NCBI RefSeq assembly: GCF_018829635.1
Contig: NZ_JAHKKG010000001.1
Location: forward strand, 868,001-932,000
Direction: 5' to 3'
Source of the DNA: Paractinoplanes bogorensis
GTDB taxonomy: Bacteria > Actinomycetota > Actinomycetes > Mycobacteriales > Micromonosporaceae
DNA length: 64,000 nucleotides
The translations under genes and the position numbers were made by a program. Of the stretch, positions 1-7,621 are shown piece after piece; the first letter of the stretch is position 1, and each line of letters starts with the position of its first letter. The notes beneath the pieces were generated by a model. That model was not told the DNA's origin and did not search any database. It worked only from the letters and a program-made list of their open reading frames with translations.

Positions 1-2
1 GT

Positions 3-155
3 TCCGACAACGGCACGGTCTGGCTGTGGACGATCTCGGCCCTGTGCACGGCCCTGGTGCTGGCCGCCGTCGCCTGGCGCCTCAGCCCGAGCTTCACCCG
101 GTTCCCCCAGCGGGCGGACCGCAAGATCAACCCGGCTCTCCAGGAGGTCCGATGA
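3..155 (+). CDS. C-terminal end of a membrane protein (partial)
   Basis: The reading frame is open from the window edge and stops at 153-155, giving about 50 residues. It starts with a Trp-rich hydrophobic stretch (VWLWTISALCTALVLAAVAW) that looks like the last transmembrane helix, followed by a basic cytoplasmic tail. The stop overlaps the next ATG (ATGA at 152-155), so it is translationally coupled to the NuoF-like gene. In actinomycetes such NuoF-like/ferredoxin pairs often follow a ferric-reductase-like or FMN-binding membrane protein, so that is a reasonable guess. The visible part has no diagnostic residues. Confidence 0.6.
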   Translation, partial: SDNGTVWLWTISALCTALVLAAVAWRLSPSFTRFPQRADRKINPALQEVR

Positions 156-1375
156 CCAGCGTCGCGGAAGCCCCGCCCGGCAGTTCGGTGCAGCTCCGGC
201 TGCTCGCGGGCACGCCCGGCACCCGGCTCGATGCGCATCTCTCGCAGCACGGCCGGATGCCGGTGACCGACACCGCCCAGGTGATCGGGATGGCGCGCGA
301 CGCCGGCCTCACCGGTCGCGGCGGCGCCGGATTCCCGCTCTGGCGCAAGCTGAGCGCCGTCGCGGCGTCCGGCCGCCCGCCCATCGTGATCGCGAACGGT
401 GCCGAGGGCGAGCCGGCCAGCGGAAAGGACAAGACCCTTCTCTCGTACGCCCCCAACCTGGTGCTCGACGGCCTGCAGCTGATCGCGTACGGGGCGAAGA
501 GTGCTGTTCTCTATGTGCCCGCCGCGTCCCATCCGGGGCTGCGGAGCCTGCTCGACCAGCGCCGGTCGGCCGGGCTCGACCGGGTGCCGGTGCAGCTGGT
601 CGCGGCGCCTGACGCCTTCGTGTCGGGGGAGGAGTCGGCGGTGGCGTCGGCCGTCGCCGGCCGGGGTGCGGTGCCGGCCGACAAGCTGATCCGCATCACC
701 GACTCGGGGCCGGGCGGGGCGCCGACGCTCGTGCAGAACGTCGAGACGCTCGCACACCTGGCGATGATCGCGCGGTACGGCGCGGGCTGGTTCCGGACGG
801 CGGGCACCTACGACGAGCCGGGCACGTTCCTGGCCACGATCGGCGGGGCGGTGGCCGCGCCGGGTGTGGTCGAGGCCGGCTACGGGGTCTCGCTCGGTGA
901 CCTGCTCACGGCGGCCGGCGGGGCCACCCGGCGACTGTCGGCGGTGCTGGTCGGTGGTTATCACGGCGGCTGGGTGCCGGCCGATCCGGGACTTCCGATC
1001 AGCCGGGCCGCGCTTACGCCGTACGGGGGAAGCCCTGGGGCCGGTGTTGTCATGGCGTTGCCGACGGACGCCTGTGGTCTGGTCGAGACGGCCCGGATCG
1101 CCGGTTATCTGGCCGGGCAGACCGCCGGTCAATGCGGTCCCTGCATCAACGGCCTGCCCCGGCTGGCGGACACGCTGACCGATCTGGCGCAACGCCGGGC
1201 CCGGCCGGGGTTGCCGGCCGAGGTCGAGCGCCTGGCCCGGCTGGTCACCGGTCGCGGGGCCTGTCGTCACCCGGACGGTTCGGCCCGGCTGATCCACAGC
1301 GCGATGCGCGCGTTCGAGGCCGACGTGGCCGCCCACCTGACCGGCCGGTGCCTGAGTGAGGAGAACTACCGATGA
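152..1375 (+). CDS. NuoF-like NADH:acceptor oxidoreductase subunit (FMN/SLBB/FeS)
   Basis: 407 residues if started at the ATG inside the ATGA junction; GGAGG lies just upstream. The GRGGAGFP segment (about residues 55-62) is the FMN/NADH-binding glycine loop of complex I 51-kDa subunits. It is followed by ANGAEGEPASGKDK and FVSGEESA, both typical of the family. An NVETL segment and an SLBB-like region follow, then QCGPC plus a later Cys (GACRH) as candidate 4Fe-4S ligands. It is a stand-alone relative of NuoF rather than complex I itself, since no other nuo genes are present. It probably takes electrons from NAD(P)H to the adjoining ferredoxin and membrane partner. Confidence 0.85.
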   Translation: MTSVAEAPPGSSVQLRLLAGTPGTRLDAHLSQHGRMPVTDTAQVIGMARDAGLTGRGGAGFPLWRKLSAVAASGRPPIVIANGAEGEPASGKDKTLLSYAPNLVLDGLQLIAYGAKSAVLYVPAASHPGLRSLLDQRRSAGLDRVPVQLVAAPDAFVSGEESAVASAVAGRGAVPADKLIRITDSGPGGAPTLVQNVETLAHLAMIARYGAGWFRTAGTYDEPGTFLATIGGAVAAPGVVEAGYGVSLGDLLTAAGGATRRLSAVLVGGYHGGWVPADPGLPISRAALTPYGGSPGAGVVMALPTDACGLVETARIAGYLAGQTAGQCGPCINGLPRLADTLTDLAQRRARPGLPAEVERLARLVTGRGACRHPDGSARLIHSAMRAFEADVAAHLTGRCLSEENYR

Positions 1376-1590
1376 GAGTCCACATCGACTGGACCGCCTG
1401 TGACGGGCGGGGCCTGTGTGCCGAGTTGTTGCCGGAGTTGCTGTCCGAGGACGACTGGGGCTTCCCTGTGGCGCGCGGTGACATGACGGTGCCGCCGGCC
1501 CTGGAGCCGGCGGCACGTCAAGCGGTGGACCGGTGCCCGGCCCTGGCTTTGAAGCTGATTACTTCAGACCCAGCGCGCGCTTCATCGTGA
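1372..1590 (+). CDS. Small ferredoxin, probably 3Fe-4S type
   Basis: 72 residues, beginning at an ATGA overlap with the NuoF-like gene. Cys10 and Cys16 (CDGRGLC) and a Cys near residue 56 in DRCPALAL give the three-cysteine pattern of short actinomycete 3Fe-4S ferredoxins; the second Cys of a classical 4Fe-4S motif is missing. It likely carries electrons for the upstream oxidoreductase. Its last 32 bases overlap the end of the convergent alkaline phosphatase gene, so the C-terminal tail is encoded opposite phosphatase codons. Confidence 0.8.
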   Translation: MRVHIDWTACDGRGLCAELLPELLSEDDWGFPVARGDMTVPPALEPAARQAVDRCPALALKLITSDPARASS

Positions 1591-2908
1591 AGAACAGGTC
1601 GGTCTGGTTGGTCACGCCGAGCACGTTGGCCGCCTGCGGGCCGCCGGCGGCGATCCGCACCTCGGTGCCGGTGTGCTGCTGCGAGCCGGCGATGTCGGCT
1701 GTGGCGTAGCTGATCGTCATGTTGGCGTCGTCGGCCGTGATCAGCGTGGCGGTGTAGCCGAGGGTCACGTCCTCGACGATCTGGCTGGTGTGACCGTGGT
1801 CGGCGGTGACGACGACCAGGGTGTCCGGGTTCTGCTTCTGGTACTGCAGCACCCGCTTGATCGCGGCGTCGAAGGCCACGGTCTCACCGATCTGACCGCA
1901 CGGGTTGGCCGCGTGGTCCTGCTTGTCGATCGAGGCGCCCTCGATCTGCAGGAAGAAGCCCTTGCGGCTGTTGCGGGTCTGCTTGTCGAGCACGGTCAGC
2001 GCCTTGTCGGCCATGTCGACCAGGTGCGGCTGCGAGGCCGTACGGGCGGTGTTGACCGCGCACTTGGCCGGCTCGGTGCCGGTGCGGGTCGGCTTCGGGC
2101 CCACCCACTCCAGGTCCATGTTGTTCTTGGCGAAGGCGCCCAGGATCGGCTTGTTCGCGCTCGCCGCGGTCAGCCCCGCCGCGTCGGTCACGACCTGGTA
2201 GCCGTTGGCCTGAGCCTGCTGCGCCACCGTCAGGCCCTTGTACTGGCCGGCCTTGACGGTCTGGTCGAAGTACTGCTTGCCCCCGCCGAGCAGCAGGTCG
2301 GGCTTGGTCTGCACGAGCTGCTCGGCGATCGAGCCGGCCCCGCCGTTGACCTTGTCGTTGACCGCGCAGGTGGCCATCGCGTCCGGGCCCTTGCAGTCGC
2401 GGTTGATCACGTGCGAGCCGAGCACGGCCGGGGTGGCGTCCTGCAGTTCGGCCGTGGTGACGTCACCGGTCTTGTAGCCGGCCTTCTTGGCCAGCTCGAG
2501 GATCGTCGGCACCGGCTTCTCGTTCGGCAGCACCGAGATCGCGCCGTTGTAGGTCTTGTGACCGGTCGCCCAGCCGCTGCCCGACGCGGCCGAGTCGGTC
2601 ACGTAGTCGGGCTTCGACGGGTCCGCCTTCTGCACCGCATAGGTGGTGTAGGCGCCGGTCAGCGGCAGCTTGTCCATCGACAGGCGGCCGTTCGCGCCGA
2701 CCTGGTAGTTGCGGGCGATGGTGATCTCGCTGTCGCCCATGCCGTCCCCGATGAGCAGGATGACGTTGCGAGCCTGGCCACCCTTGATCGCCTGCTTGGC
2801 GGCCCAGGTGTTGTCCTGGTGCCCGTCGCCGGCCAGCGCGGCCGACGGGATCGCGATGATCGCGGCCGCCGCCACGAACAGGGCTTTCTTGGAACGCAGA
2901 GCATTCAT
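1559..2908 (-). CDS. phoA: Secreted alkaline phosphatase (PhoA family)
   Basis: 449 residues from the ATG at 2908, which has GGAG nine bases upstream; a longer in-frame start exists but lacks this site. The N-terminus is a Sec signal peptide ending near residue 26 (SAALAG). DSAAS at residues 105-109 carries the phosphoserine nucleophile (Ser106, equal to E. coli Ser102). IGDGMGDS holds metal-binding Asp residues and TADHGHTS the late metal-binding Asp/His. It releases phosphate from monoesters outside the cell. A candidate PHO box lies about 50 bp upstream, which fits induction by phosphate starvation. Confidence 0.93.
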   Translation of the reverse strand: MNALRSKKALFVAAAAIIAIPSAALAGDGHQDNTWAAKQAIKGGQARNVILLIGDGMGDSEITIARNYQVGANGRLSMDKLPLTGAYTTYAVQKADPSKPDYVTDSAASGSGWATGHKTYNGAISVLPNEKPVPTILELAKKAGYKTGDVTTAELQDATPAVLGSHVINRDCKGPDAMATCAVNDKVNGGAGSIAEQLVQTKPDLLLGGGKQYFDQTVKAGQYKGLTVAQQAQANGYQVVTDAAGLTAASANKPILGAFAKNNMDLEWVGPKPTRTGTEPAKCAVNTARTASQPHLVDMADKALTVLDKQTRNSRKGFFLQIEGASIDKQDHAANPCGQIGETVAFDAAIKRVLQYQKQNPDTLVVVTADHGHTSQIVEDVTLGYTATLITADDANMTISYATADIAGSQQHTGTEVRIAAGGPQAANVLGVTNQTDLFFTMKRALGLK

Positions 2909-2959
2909 TGATGCGCACTCCAATATGCGTTGAAGCTTGGTCGACTTCACGCCATCAGT

Positions 2960-2992
2960 CGACGATGACCGGTAGGTGGCCGCAACGTGACC
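2960..2992 (-). promoter_or_regulatory. Candidate PHO box (three 11-bp direct repeats)
   Basis: Read on the minus strand there are three contiguous 11-mers: GGTCACGTTGC, GGCCACCTACC and GGTCATCGTCG. Each begins GG(T/C)CA(C/T), close to the 11-nt PhoP repeat known from Streptomyces (GKTCAYYYRSG). The block ends 51 bp before the phosphatase start. Match plus target gene make PhoP control likely; no binding data. Confidence 0.55.
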
Positions 2993-3125
2993 AAAGGGCC
3001 AACTCGGGCCGCAGGGGACGTTGAACGTGAACGGGCAACAACCACGCGCTGTCAGTTTCCTGAGATCGCCGCGACTCGTAAGTGGAGGCCGATCCCCATT
3101 TGATCACGCCGTTTAGGCTCGCGGA

Positions 3126-4310
3126 GTGCTCAGGGTCCTGCGGCTGGTGCTCGCGATCGCGATCAGCGCGGCCGCGGCCCTCGGGGTGGTCCGGCTGGTG
3201 ACTCCGGCGGACGGTGATTCCGGCGTACGGCGGCAATTGGCCTTTCTTCGTCATGAGCTCGAGTCGGGTGCGGCCGAGGACGCGCAACGGCTCTTCCCCG
3301 AGGGCTATTTCTTCCTGTACGCCCTCTACGGGCTCACCGCCGTCGACGCTTCCCGGCTGGATGATGCCCGCTGGGCGTTGTCCCGGCTGGAGTCCGACGC
3401 CGGCCGGGCACCGTTCGCCGGGGACATGCCCCTGCGGTACGGCGTCTTCTACCGCGGCTGGGTCAACTGGCTGCGCGGGGGCATCGCTTCGTTGTCCCGA
3501 GATCCGGCCGACCTGCGTGCGCTGCAGGAGGACTCGGCCGCCATCGCCGCCGCGTTCGACGCCTCGCCCACGCCCTACCTGACCTCCTACCCGGGCCAGG
3601 CGTGGCCGGTCGACTCGACGGTCGCGATCGCCTCATTGCGACTGCACGACAAGGTGCTCACGCCGGCCTACGACGTGACCGTGATCCGCTGGCTGGCCAA
3701 CGTGCAGGCCCGGCTCGACCCGGCGACCCAGCTCATGCCGCACATCGTCGACGCCGACACGGGTTCGCCGACCTCGGGCGCCCAGGGCACCTCGCAGAGC
3801 CTGATCAACCGGTTCCTGCCCGAGATCGATGCCGATTTCGCCCGGCAGCAGTACACCCGGTTCCGCACGTGGTTCCTGGCCGCCCCGCTCGGCCTGGGCC
3901 CGACCGTGCGCGAATATCCGGTCGGCGTGGACGGCCCGGCCAACGTCGACTCGGGCCCGCTGGTACTCGGCACGAGCCTGTCGGCCACGGTGGTGACGAT
4001 CGCCGCCGCCCGCCTGAACGGCGACCCGTCGCTGGCTCGCGGCCTGGCCCAGTTCGGCGAGGTGGCCGGCCTGCCCGTCTCGACCCCGTGGAGCAAGCGG
4101 TACGCGTTCGGCGCCGCCCCGATCGGCGACGCGTTCCTGGCCTGGTCCAAGACGGCCCGCCCGTGGGTCGCGGCGCCCCCGCAGCCGGCCTCTCGCGTGC
4201 TGTCCCGCTGGTGGCAACTGCCCCTGCTGACCCTCTTTGTGGCCGTCGGCCTCACGCCATGGCTGATCGGTGCGGCCCGTCGCCGTCACCGGCCTGCCTC
4301 TCAGGGGTGA
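3126..4310 (+). CDS. Unknown membrane-anchored protein, possible alpha/alpha-barrel
   Basis: 394 residues with a GTG start; TAGGCT six bases upstream suggests a leaderless transcript. Residues 1-25 form an uncleaved signal anchor. A Trp/Tyr-rich helical domain follows (YFFLYALYGLTAVD, YRGWVNWLRGG, TSYPGQAWPVDST), then one C-terminal helix (about 365-383) and a basic tail. The bulk is predicted to lie outside the membrane between two anchors. The repeated helical, aromatic-rich layout is reminiscent of (alpha/alpha)6-barrel enzymes such as linalool-dehydratase-like proteins, but I cannot assign a reaction. Confidence 0.7.
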   Translation: MLRVLRLVLAIAISAAAALGVVRLVTPADGDSGVRRQLAFLRHELESGAAEDAQRLFPEGYFFLYALYGLTAVDASRLDDARWALSRLESDAGRAPFAGDMPLRYGVFYRGWVNWLRGGIASLSRDPADLRALQEDSAAIAAAFDASPTPYLTSYPGQAWPVDSTVAIASLRLHDKVLTPAYDVTVIRWLANVQARLDPATQLMPHIVDADTGSPTSGAQGTSQSLINRFLPEIDADFARQQYTRFRTWFLAAPLGLGPTVREYPVGVDGPANVDSGPLVLGTSLSATVVTIAAARLNGDPSLARGLAQFGEVAGLPVSTPWSKRYAFGAAPIGDAFLAWSKTARPWVAAPPQPASRVLSRWWQLPLLTLFVAVGLTPWLIGAARRRHRPASQG

Positions 4311-4483
4311 ACGGCCGTCCCTCCCAGGGGTGGCCTTGCCCGGCTTGGCCGATTTAGGCCGAAAAAAGCGTTCCGCCGCTAACGAGGCAATCAGCCGGTT
4401 AGCCTACGGAAAGCGAAACCGGATCTTTCTTCGGTTTTCGCAGCTCGGCCGGCCCAAGCCGGTTTCCCCGAGCCCGCCCATCG

Positions 4484-4566
4484 GTGCGGTACCCGAACAG
4501 GCAAACCCGTCGCAAGGCGGGGACGCAAAGCCAGGGGCCTCCCCCGACGGAGGCAGCCCAGCCGCC
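4484..4566 (+). ncRNA. c-di-GMP-I (GEMM-I) riboswitch
   Basis: The conserved GEMM core is present in order. It starts with ACAGGCAAACC. A 6-bp P2 hairpin (CCCGTC/GGCGGG) follows, capped by a GCAA GNRA tetraloop, then the invariant GGACGCAAAGCCA. A P3 hairpin (GCCTCC/GGAGGC, about 4537-4556) is next, and P1 closes by GCGG 4486-4489 with CCGC 4562-4565. The aptamer ends a few bases before the AAGGAG site (4568-4573) and ATG (4584) of the Calx-beta gene. Ligand binding could therefore act on translation, or on an upstream/overlapping terminator that I do not see clearly. It senses cyclic di-GMP. Confidence 0.88.
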
Positions 4567-4583
4567 GAAGGAGACAGAAAGAC

Positions 4584-7448
4584 ATGCGCTATCCCAAAGC
4601 CCATGCAGACTCGAGCGGCTCGGTTCCGTTCGCTCTGCTTGGCTCCAAGTCCCTGCGAACAGCATTGTCGGTGACAGTTGCCGCAGCGATCGGTTTCGTA
4701 CCCGCGCTGATGGTCGCCTCGCCGGCGAGCGCCGCACCGGGTGACCTCACCATCGCCGCCACCAGCGCGGTCGAGGGTGGCAACCTGACCTTCACGCTGA
4801 CCCGCGTGGCCGGTGGCGGTCAGATGACCTACACGATGAGCACCACCGCCGGTTCGACCAACCCGGCGACGGCCGGCACCGACTACGTGTCGACGCCGAC
4901 CCCGGTGACCGTCAACTTCAGCGACAGCGACACCACGAAGACGGTGGTCGTCCAGACGATCGACGACTCCCTGTACGAGGGGTCGACGCCGGAGACGCTG
5001 AACCTGGTCGCGACGCCGACGACCGGCTCGCCGGTCAGCGCGATCGGCTCGATCACCGACAACGACACGGCGCCGACCTACACGCTGAGCGCGTCGCCGA
5101 GCCCGGTCGTCGAGGCGACCGGTGCCAAGGCCACCATCACCGCCAAGCTGGACGCGCCGTCCGGCCTGGCCACGGTGGTCACGCTGTCCAGCGCGGACGA
5201 CACCGCGATCGCGGGCAGCGACTACACCGCGATCCCGAACGGCACCACGATCACCATCCCCAAGGGCGACACCTCGGCCACGGCCGACGTGGCGGTCACC
5301 AAGGACGGGATCAAGGACGCCCTGGACCTCGAGTCGTTCACGGTCAACGGCACCGCGACCAACGTGTCGACGCCGGCCAACCGTTCGACGCAGGTCTGGA
5401 TCAAAGACGTCGACGCGACGCCCGTGCTCACCCTGGGTGGCGGCGGCACCGTGGCCGAGGGCAGCAACCTGGTGCTCCCGCTGACGCTCGACCACGGGTC
5501 GGAGAAGCCGATCACCGTTCGCTGGGACGCGGTGGCCCCGTCGACTCAGCAGACCGGCCACGGTCTGGCCACGGCGGGTGACGACTTCACGTACCCGACC
5601 GCGGCGCAGCGGGTCATCACGATCCCGGCCAAGTCCACCACGGTCAACGCCACGATTCCGATCACGGCCGACTCGCTCAACGAGCTGCCCGAGGACTTTG
5701 CGGTCTCGCTGGCCGACCCGACCAACGCCACGCTGGGCACTCCGTCGAAGGTGGACGCGACCATCACCGACGGCGACTCCGCGCTCGCCCCGACCGTCGC
5801 GATCACTCCGCTCGCGGTGACCGAGGGCAACAGCGGAACCACCAGCAAGACCTTCACGGCCACGCTGAACCGCAAGTCGGGCCGGACGGTCACCGTGGAC
5901 TGGAAGACCGCGGCCGCCGGCGTCGGTCTGACCTACGCCACGGCGGTCAAGGACTACATCGCCAAGAACGGCACGCTGGTGTTCCCGGCCGGGACGCTGA
6001 CGCAGACGTTCACGATCGACATCGTCGGCGACACCATCGACGAGGGCACGGGCGAGACGTTCAACATCACGCTGACGGCGCCGACCGGGGACACCTCGGC
6101 CAACCTGAGCAGCCCGACCACGGCCATCACGATCACCGACGACGATGACGTGCCGACCGTGTCGTTCGACAACTGGAGCATGAAGGAGGGCAACGCCACC
6201 ACGGCGCAGCTCCTCCCCGTCAAGCTCAGCAACGCGAGTGACCGGCCGCTGACGTTCGCCATCGCGGACGCCGGCTCCGGCACGGCCCTGCCGGCCACCT
6301 CGACCAGCACGGCTGTCGGCAACAACGACTACAACCTGCTCGCGGGCAACGTCGTCGTGCAGGCGGAGACCACCACCGGCTACGGCGTGGTCCTGCTCAA
6401 CGGCGACATGATCAACGAGAAGGACGAGACGGCGACCTTCACGGCCACGCCGGACTCGGCTGCGGCCACCTATCTGGGCTCGGCGACGGCCAAGTCGATG
6501 ACGTTCACCATCGAGAACGACGACAAGGCGCCGGACCTCGAGATCCAGAGCGTCAAGGGCGCCGAGGGCACCACGGTTCCGGTCACCGGCACGGTGACCG
6601 GCATGGCGGACGCCGCGGCCACCCTGAGCATCTCGTTCAAGGGCCAGTCGGTGAAGGGCAGCAAGGCGGCTGACGCCTCCGACTTCACCAACCCGGGTGT
6701 CAAGACCGTCACCATCGACCCGGGCACCAACCCGGGCACCGTGGTCGCCGTGGCCAACGTGGCCCTGACCGACGACACCATCCCGGAGCCGGTCGAGACG
6801 ATCGTCGGCACCGGCACGGCGCTGGGCAACTTCGGCACCGTGACCGACGGCTACATCTACATCGACGCCAGCGACGGCTGGAAGGGCGACGAGCCCGGCG
6901 GCGAGGAGCCCGGCACCAAGCCGACCATCAAGGCGCCGATGAAGATCATGGGCCCCGGTTCGGTCGAGGTCGAGGGCATGGCCACGGCCGGCCAGGAGGT
7001 CCAGCTGTGGTGGGCTCCGGTCGGTGGCGGCGCCCTGAAGTGGGCCAAGAACGTGACCGCGGACAAGGACGGCTACTACTGGTTCAAGACCGACATCACC
7101 TGGGGTACCCGCTTCCAGACCATGTCGCAGAAGGTCAAGTCGGACGAGGTGACCGTCTGGGTCACGCAGGACCCGGTGTTCGTCATCTCGACCAGCACCA
7201 AGGGCCAGCTGAACCTCGGCGTCAAGGGCATGCCCTGGGCCGCGGGCCAGACCGCCGCTGTGCAGCAGTGGAAGAACGGCGGCTGGGTCACCATGTGGAG
7301 CGGCAAGACGGGCGCCGACGGCGTCTGGCGGGCCTCGCCGAAGTTCGCTTCGGGCACCAAGGTGACGCTGCGGGCCTGGGTCGCCGGTGAGCCGGGCAAG
7401 GGCACTCTGCCCGCCTTCACCGACCAGATGATGGCCACGGTCAAGTAA
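4584..7448 (+). CDS. Large secreted multi-Calx-beta surface protein
   Basis: 954 residues; AAGGAG lies 10 bases before the ATG. A long actinobacterial signal peptide ends near residue 50 (SPASAAPG). About six Calx-beta-like domains follow. Their ends are marked by Asp-rich linkers near residues 155 (TDNDTAPT), 394 (ITDGDSA), 517 (ITDDDDVP) and 643 (IENDDKAP), which usually bind Ca2+. A Gly/Glu/Pro hinge near 768 leads to a Trp-rich C-terminal domain that resembles no catalytic family I know. No LPXTG or membrane anchor is visible. It is probably an adhesin or matrix protein. The c-di-GMP riboswitch in its leader ties it to surface or developmental control. Confidence 0.88.
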   Translation: MRYPKAHADSSGSVPFALLGSKSLRTALSVTVAAAIGFVPALMVASPASAAPGDLTIAATSAVEGGNLTFTLTRVAGGGQMTYTMSTTAGSTNPATAGTDYVSTPTPVTVNFSDSDTTKTVVVQTIDDSLYEGSTPETLNLVATPTTGSPVSAIGSITDNDTAPTYTLSASPSPVVEATGAKATITAKLDAPSGLATVVTLSSADDTAIAGSDYTAIPNGTTITIPKGDTSATADVAVTKDGIKDALDLESFTVNGTATNVSTPANRSTQVWIKDVDATPVLTLGGGGTVAEGSNLVLPLTLDHGSEKPITVRWDAVAPSTQQTGHGLATAGDDFTYPTAAQRVITIPAKSTTVNATIPITADSLNELPEDFAVSLADPTNATLGTPSKVDATITDGDSALAPTVAITPLAVTEGNSGTTSKTFTATLNRKSGRTVTVDWKTAAAGVGLTYATAVKDYIAKNGTLVFPAGTLTQTFTIDIVGDTIDEGTGETFNITLTAPTGDTSANLSSPTTAITITDDDDVPTVSFDNWSMKEGNATTAQLLPVKLSNASDRPLTFAIADAGSGTALPATSTSTAVGNNDYNLLAGNVVVQAETTTGYGVVLLNGDMINEKDETATFTATPDSAAATYLGSATAKSMTFTIENDDKAPDLEIQSVKGAEGTTVPVTGTVTGMADAAATLSISFKGQSVKGSKAADASDFTNPGVKTVTIDPGTNPGTVVAVANVALTDDTIPEPVETIVGTGTALGNFGTVTDGYIYIDASDGWKGDEPGGEEPGTKPTIKAPMKIMGPGSVEVEGMATAGQEVQLWWAPVGGGALKWAKNVTADKDGYYWFKTDITWGTRFQTMSQKVKSDEVTVWVTQDPVFVISTSTKGQLNLGVKGMPWAAGQTAAVQQWKNGGWVTMWSGKTGADGVWRASPKFASGTKVTLRAWVAGEPGKGTLPAFTDQMMATVK

Positions 7449-7471
7449 CCAGCAACACCTGACGGAACGAA

Positions 7472-7501
7472 GGCGGGGGCGGCCATCTGGCCGCCCCCGC
7501 C
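7472..7501 (+). terminator. Strong terminator after the Calx-beta gene
   Basis: A perfect 13-bp stem (GGCGGGGGCGGCC/GGCCGCCCCCGCC) with an ATCT loop lies 24 bp after the stop, followed by GCTTTCTGT. Confidence 0.85.
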
Positions 7502-7507
7502 GCTTTC

Positions 7508-7516
7508 TGTGGATAA
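7508..7516 (-). other. DnaA-box-like sequence
   Basis: TGTGGATAA is the complement of the consensus DnaA box TTATCCACA. It is a single copy in the gap after the terminator. A chance match or a general intergenic motif is possible. Confidence 0.35.
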
Positions 7517-7545
7517 CTCAGGTCACCCGCTTGACATGCCGTAGT

Positions 7546-7576
7546 CTCCCCACCGCTCCCAGGGCGGGTGGGGGAG
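7546..7576 (-). terminator. Possible terminator of the ABC exporter operon
   Basis: CTCCCCACC (7546-7554) pairs with GGTGGGGGAG (7567-7576) with one bulge. It lies 46 bp after the end of the minus-strand ABC gene. There is no clear T-run. Confidence 0.4.
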
Positions 7577-7621
7577 GCGGCGGCTGCTCACAAATGATCT
7601 TGATTTTGAGCGATCTTGGCG

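Noticed and set aside
1673..2911. A 412-codon plus-strand open frame opposite phoA
   Set aside because: Val/Gly/Leu/Arg-rich shadow translation of the alkaline phosphatase, with no start context or domain.
7531..7536. TTGACA as the -35 of a promoter
   Set aside because: There is no -10 at 16-18 bp; the sequence 17 bp downstream is GC-rich and lies in a hairpin.
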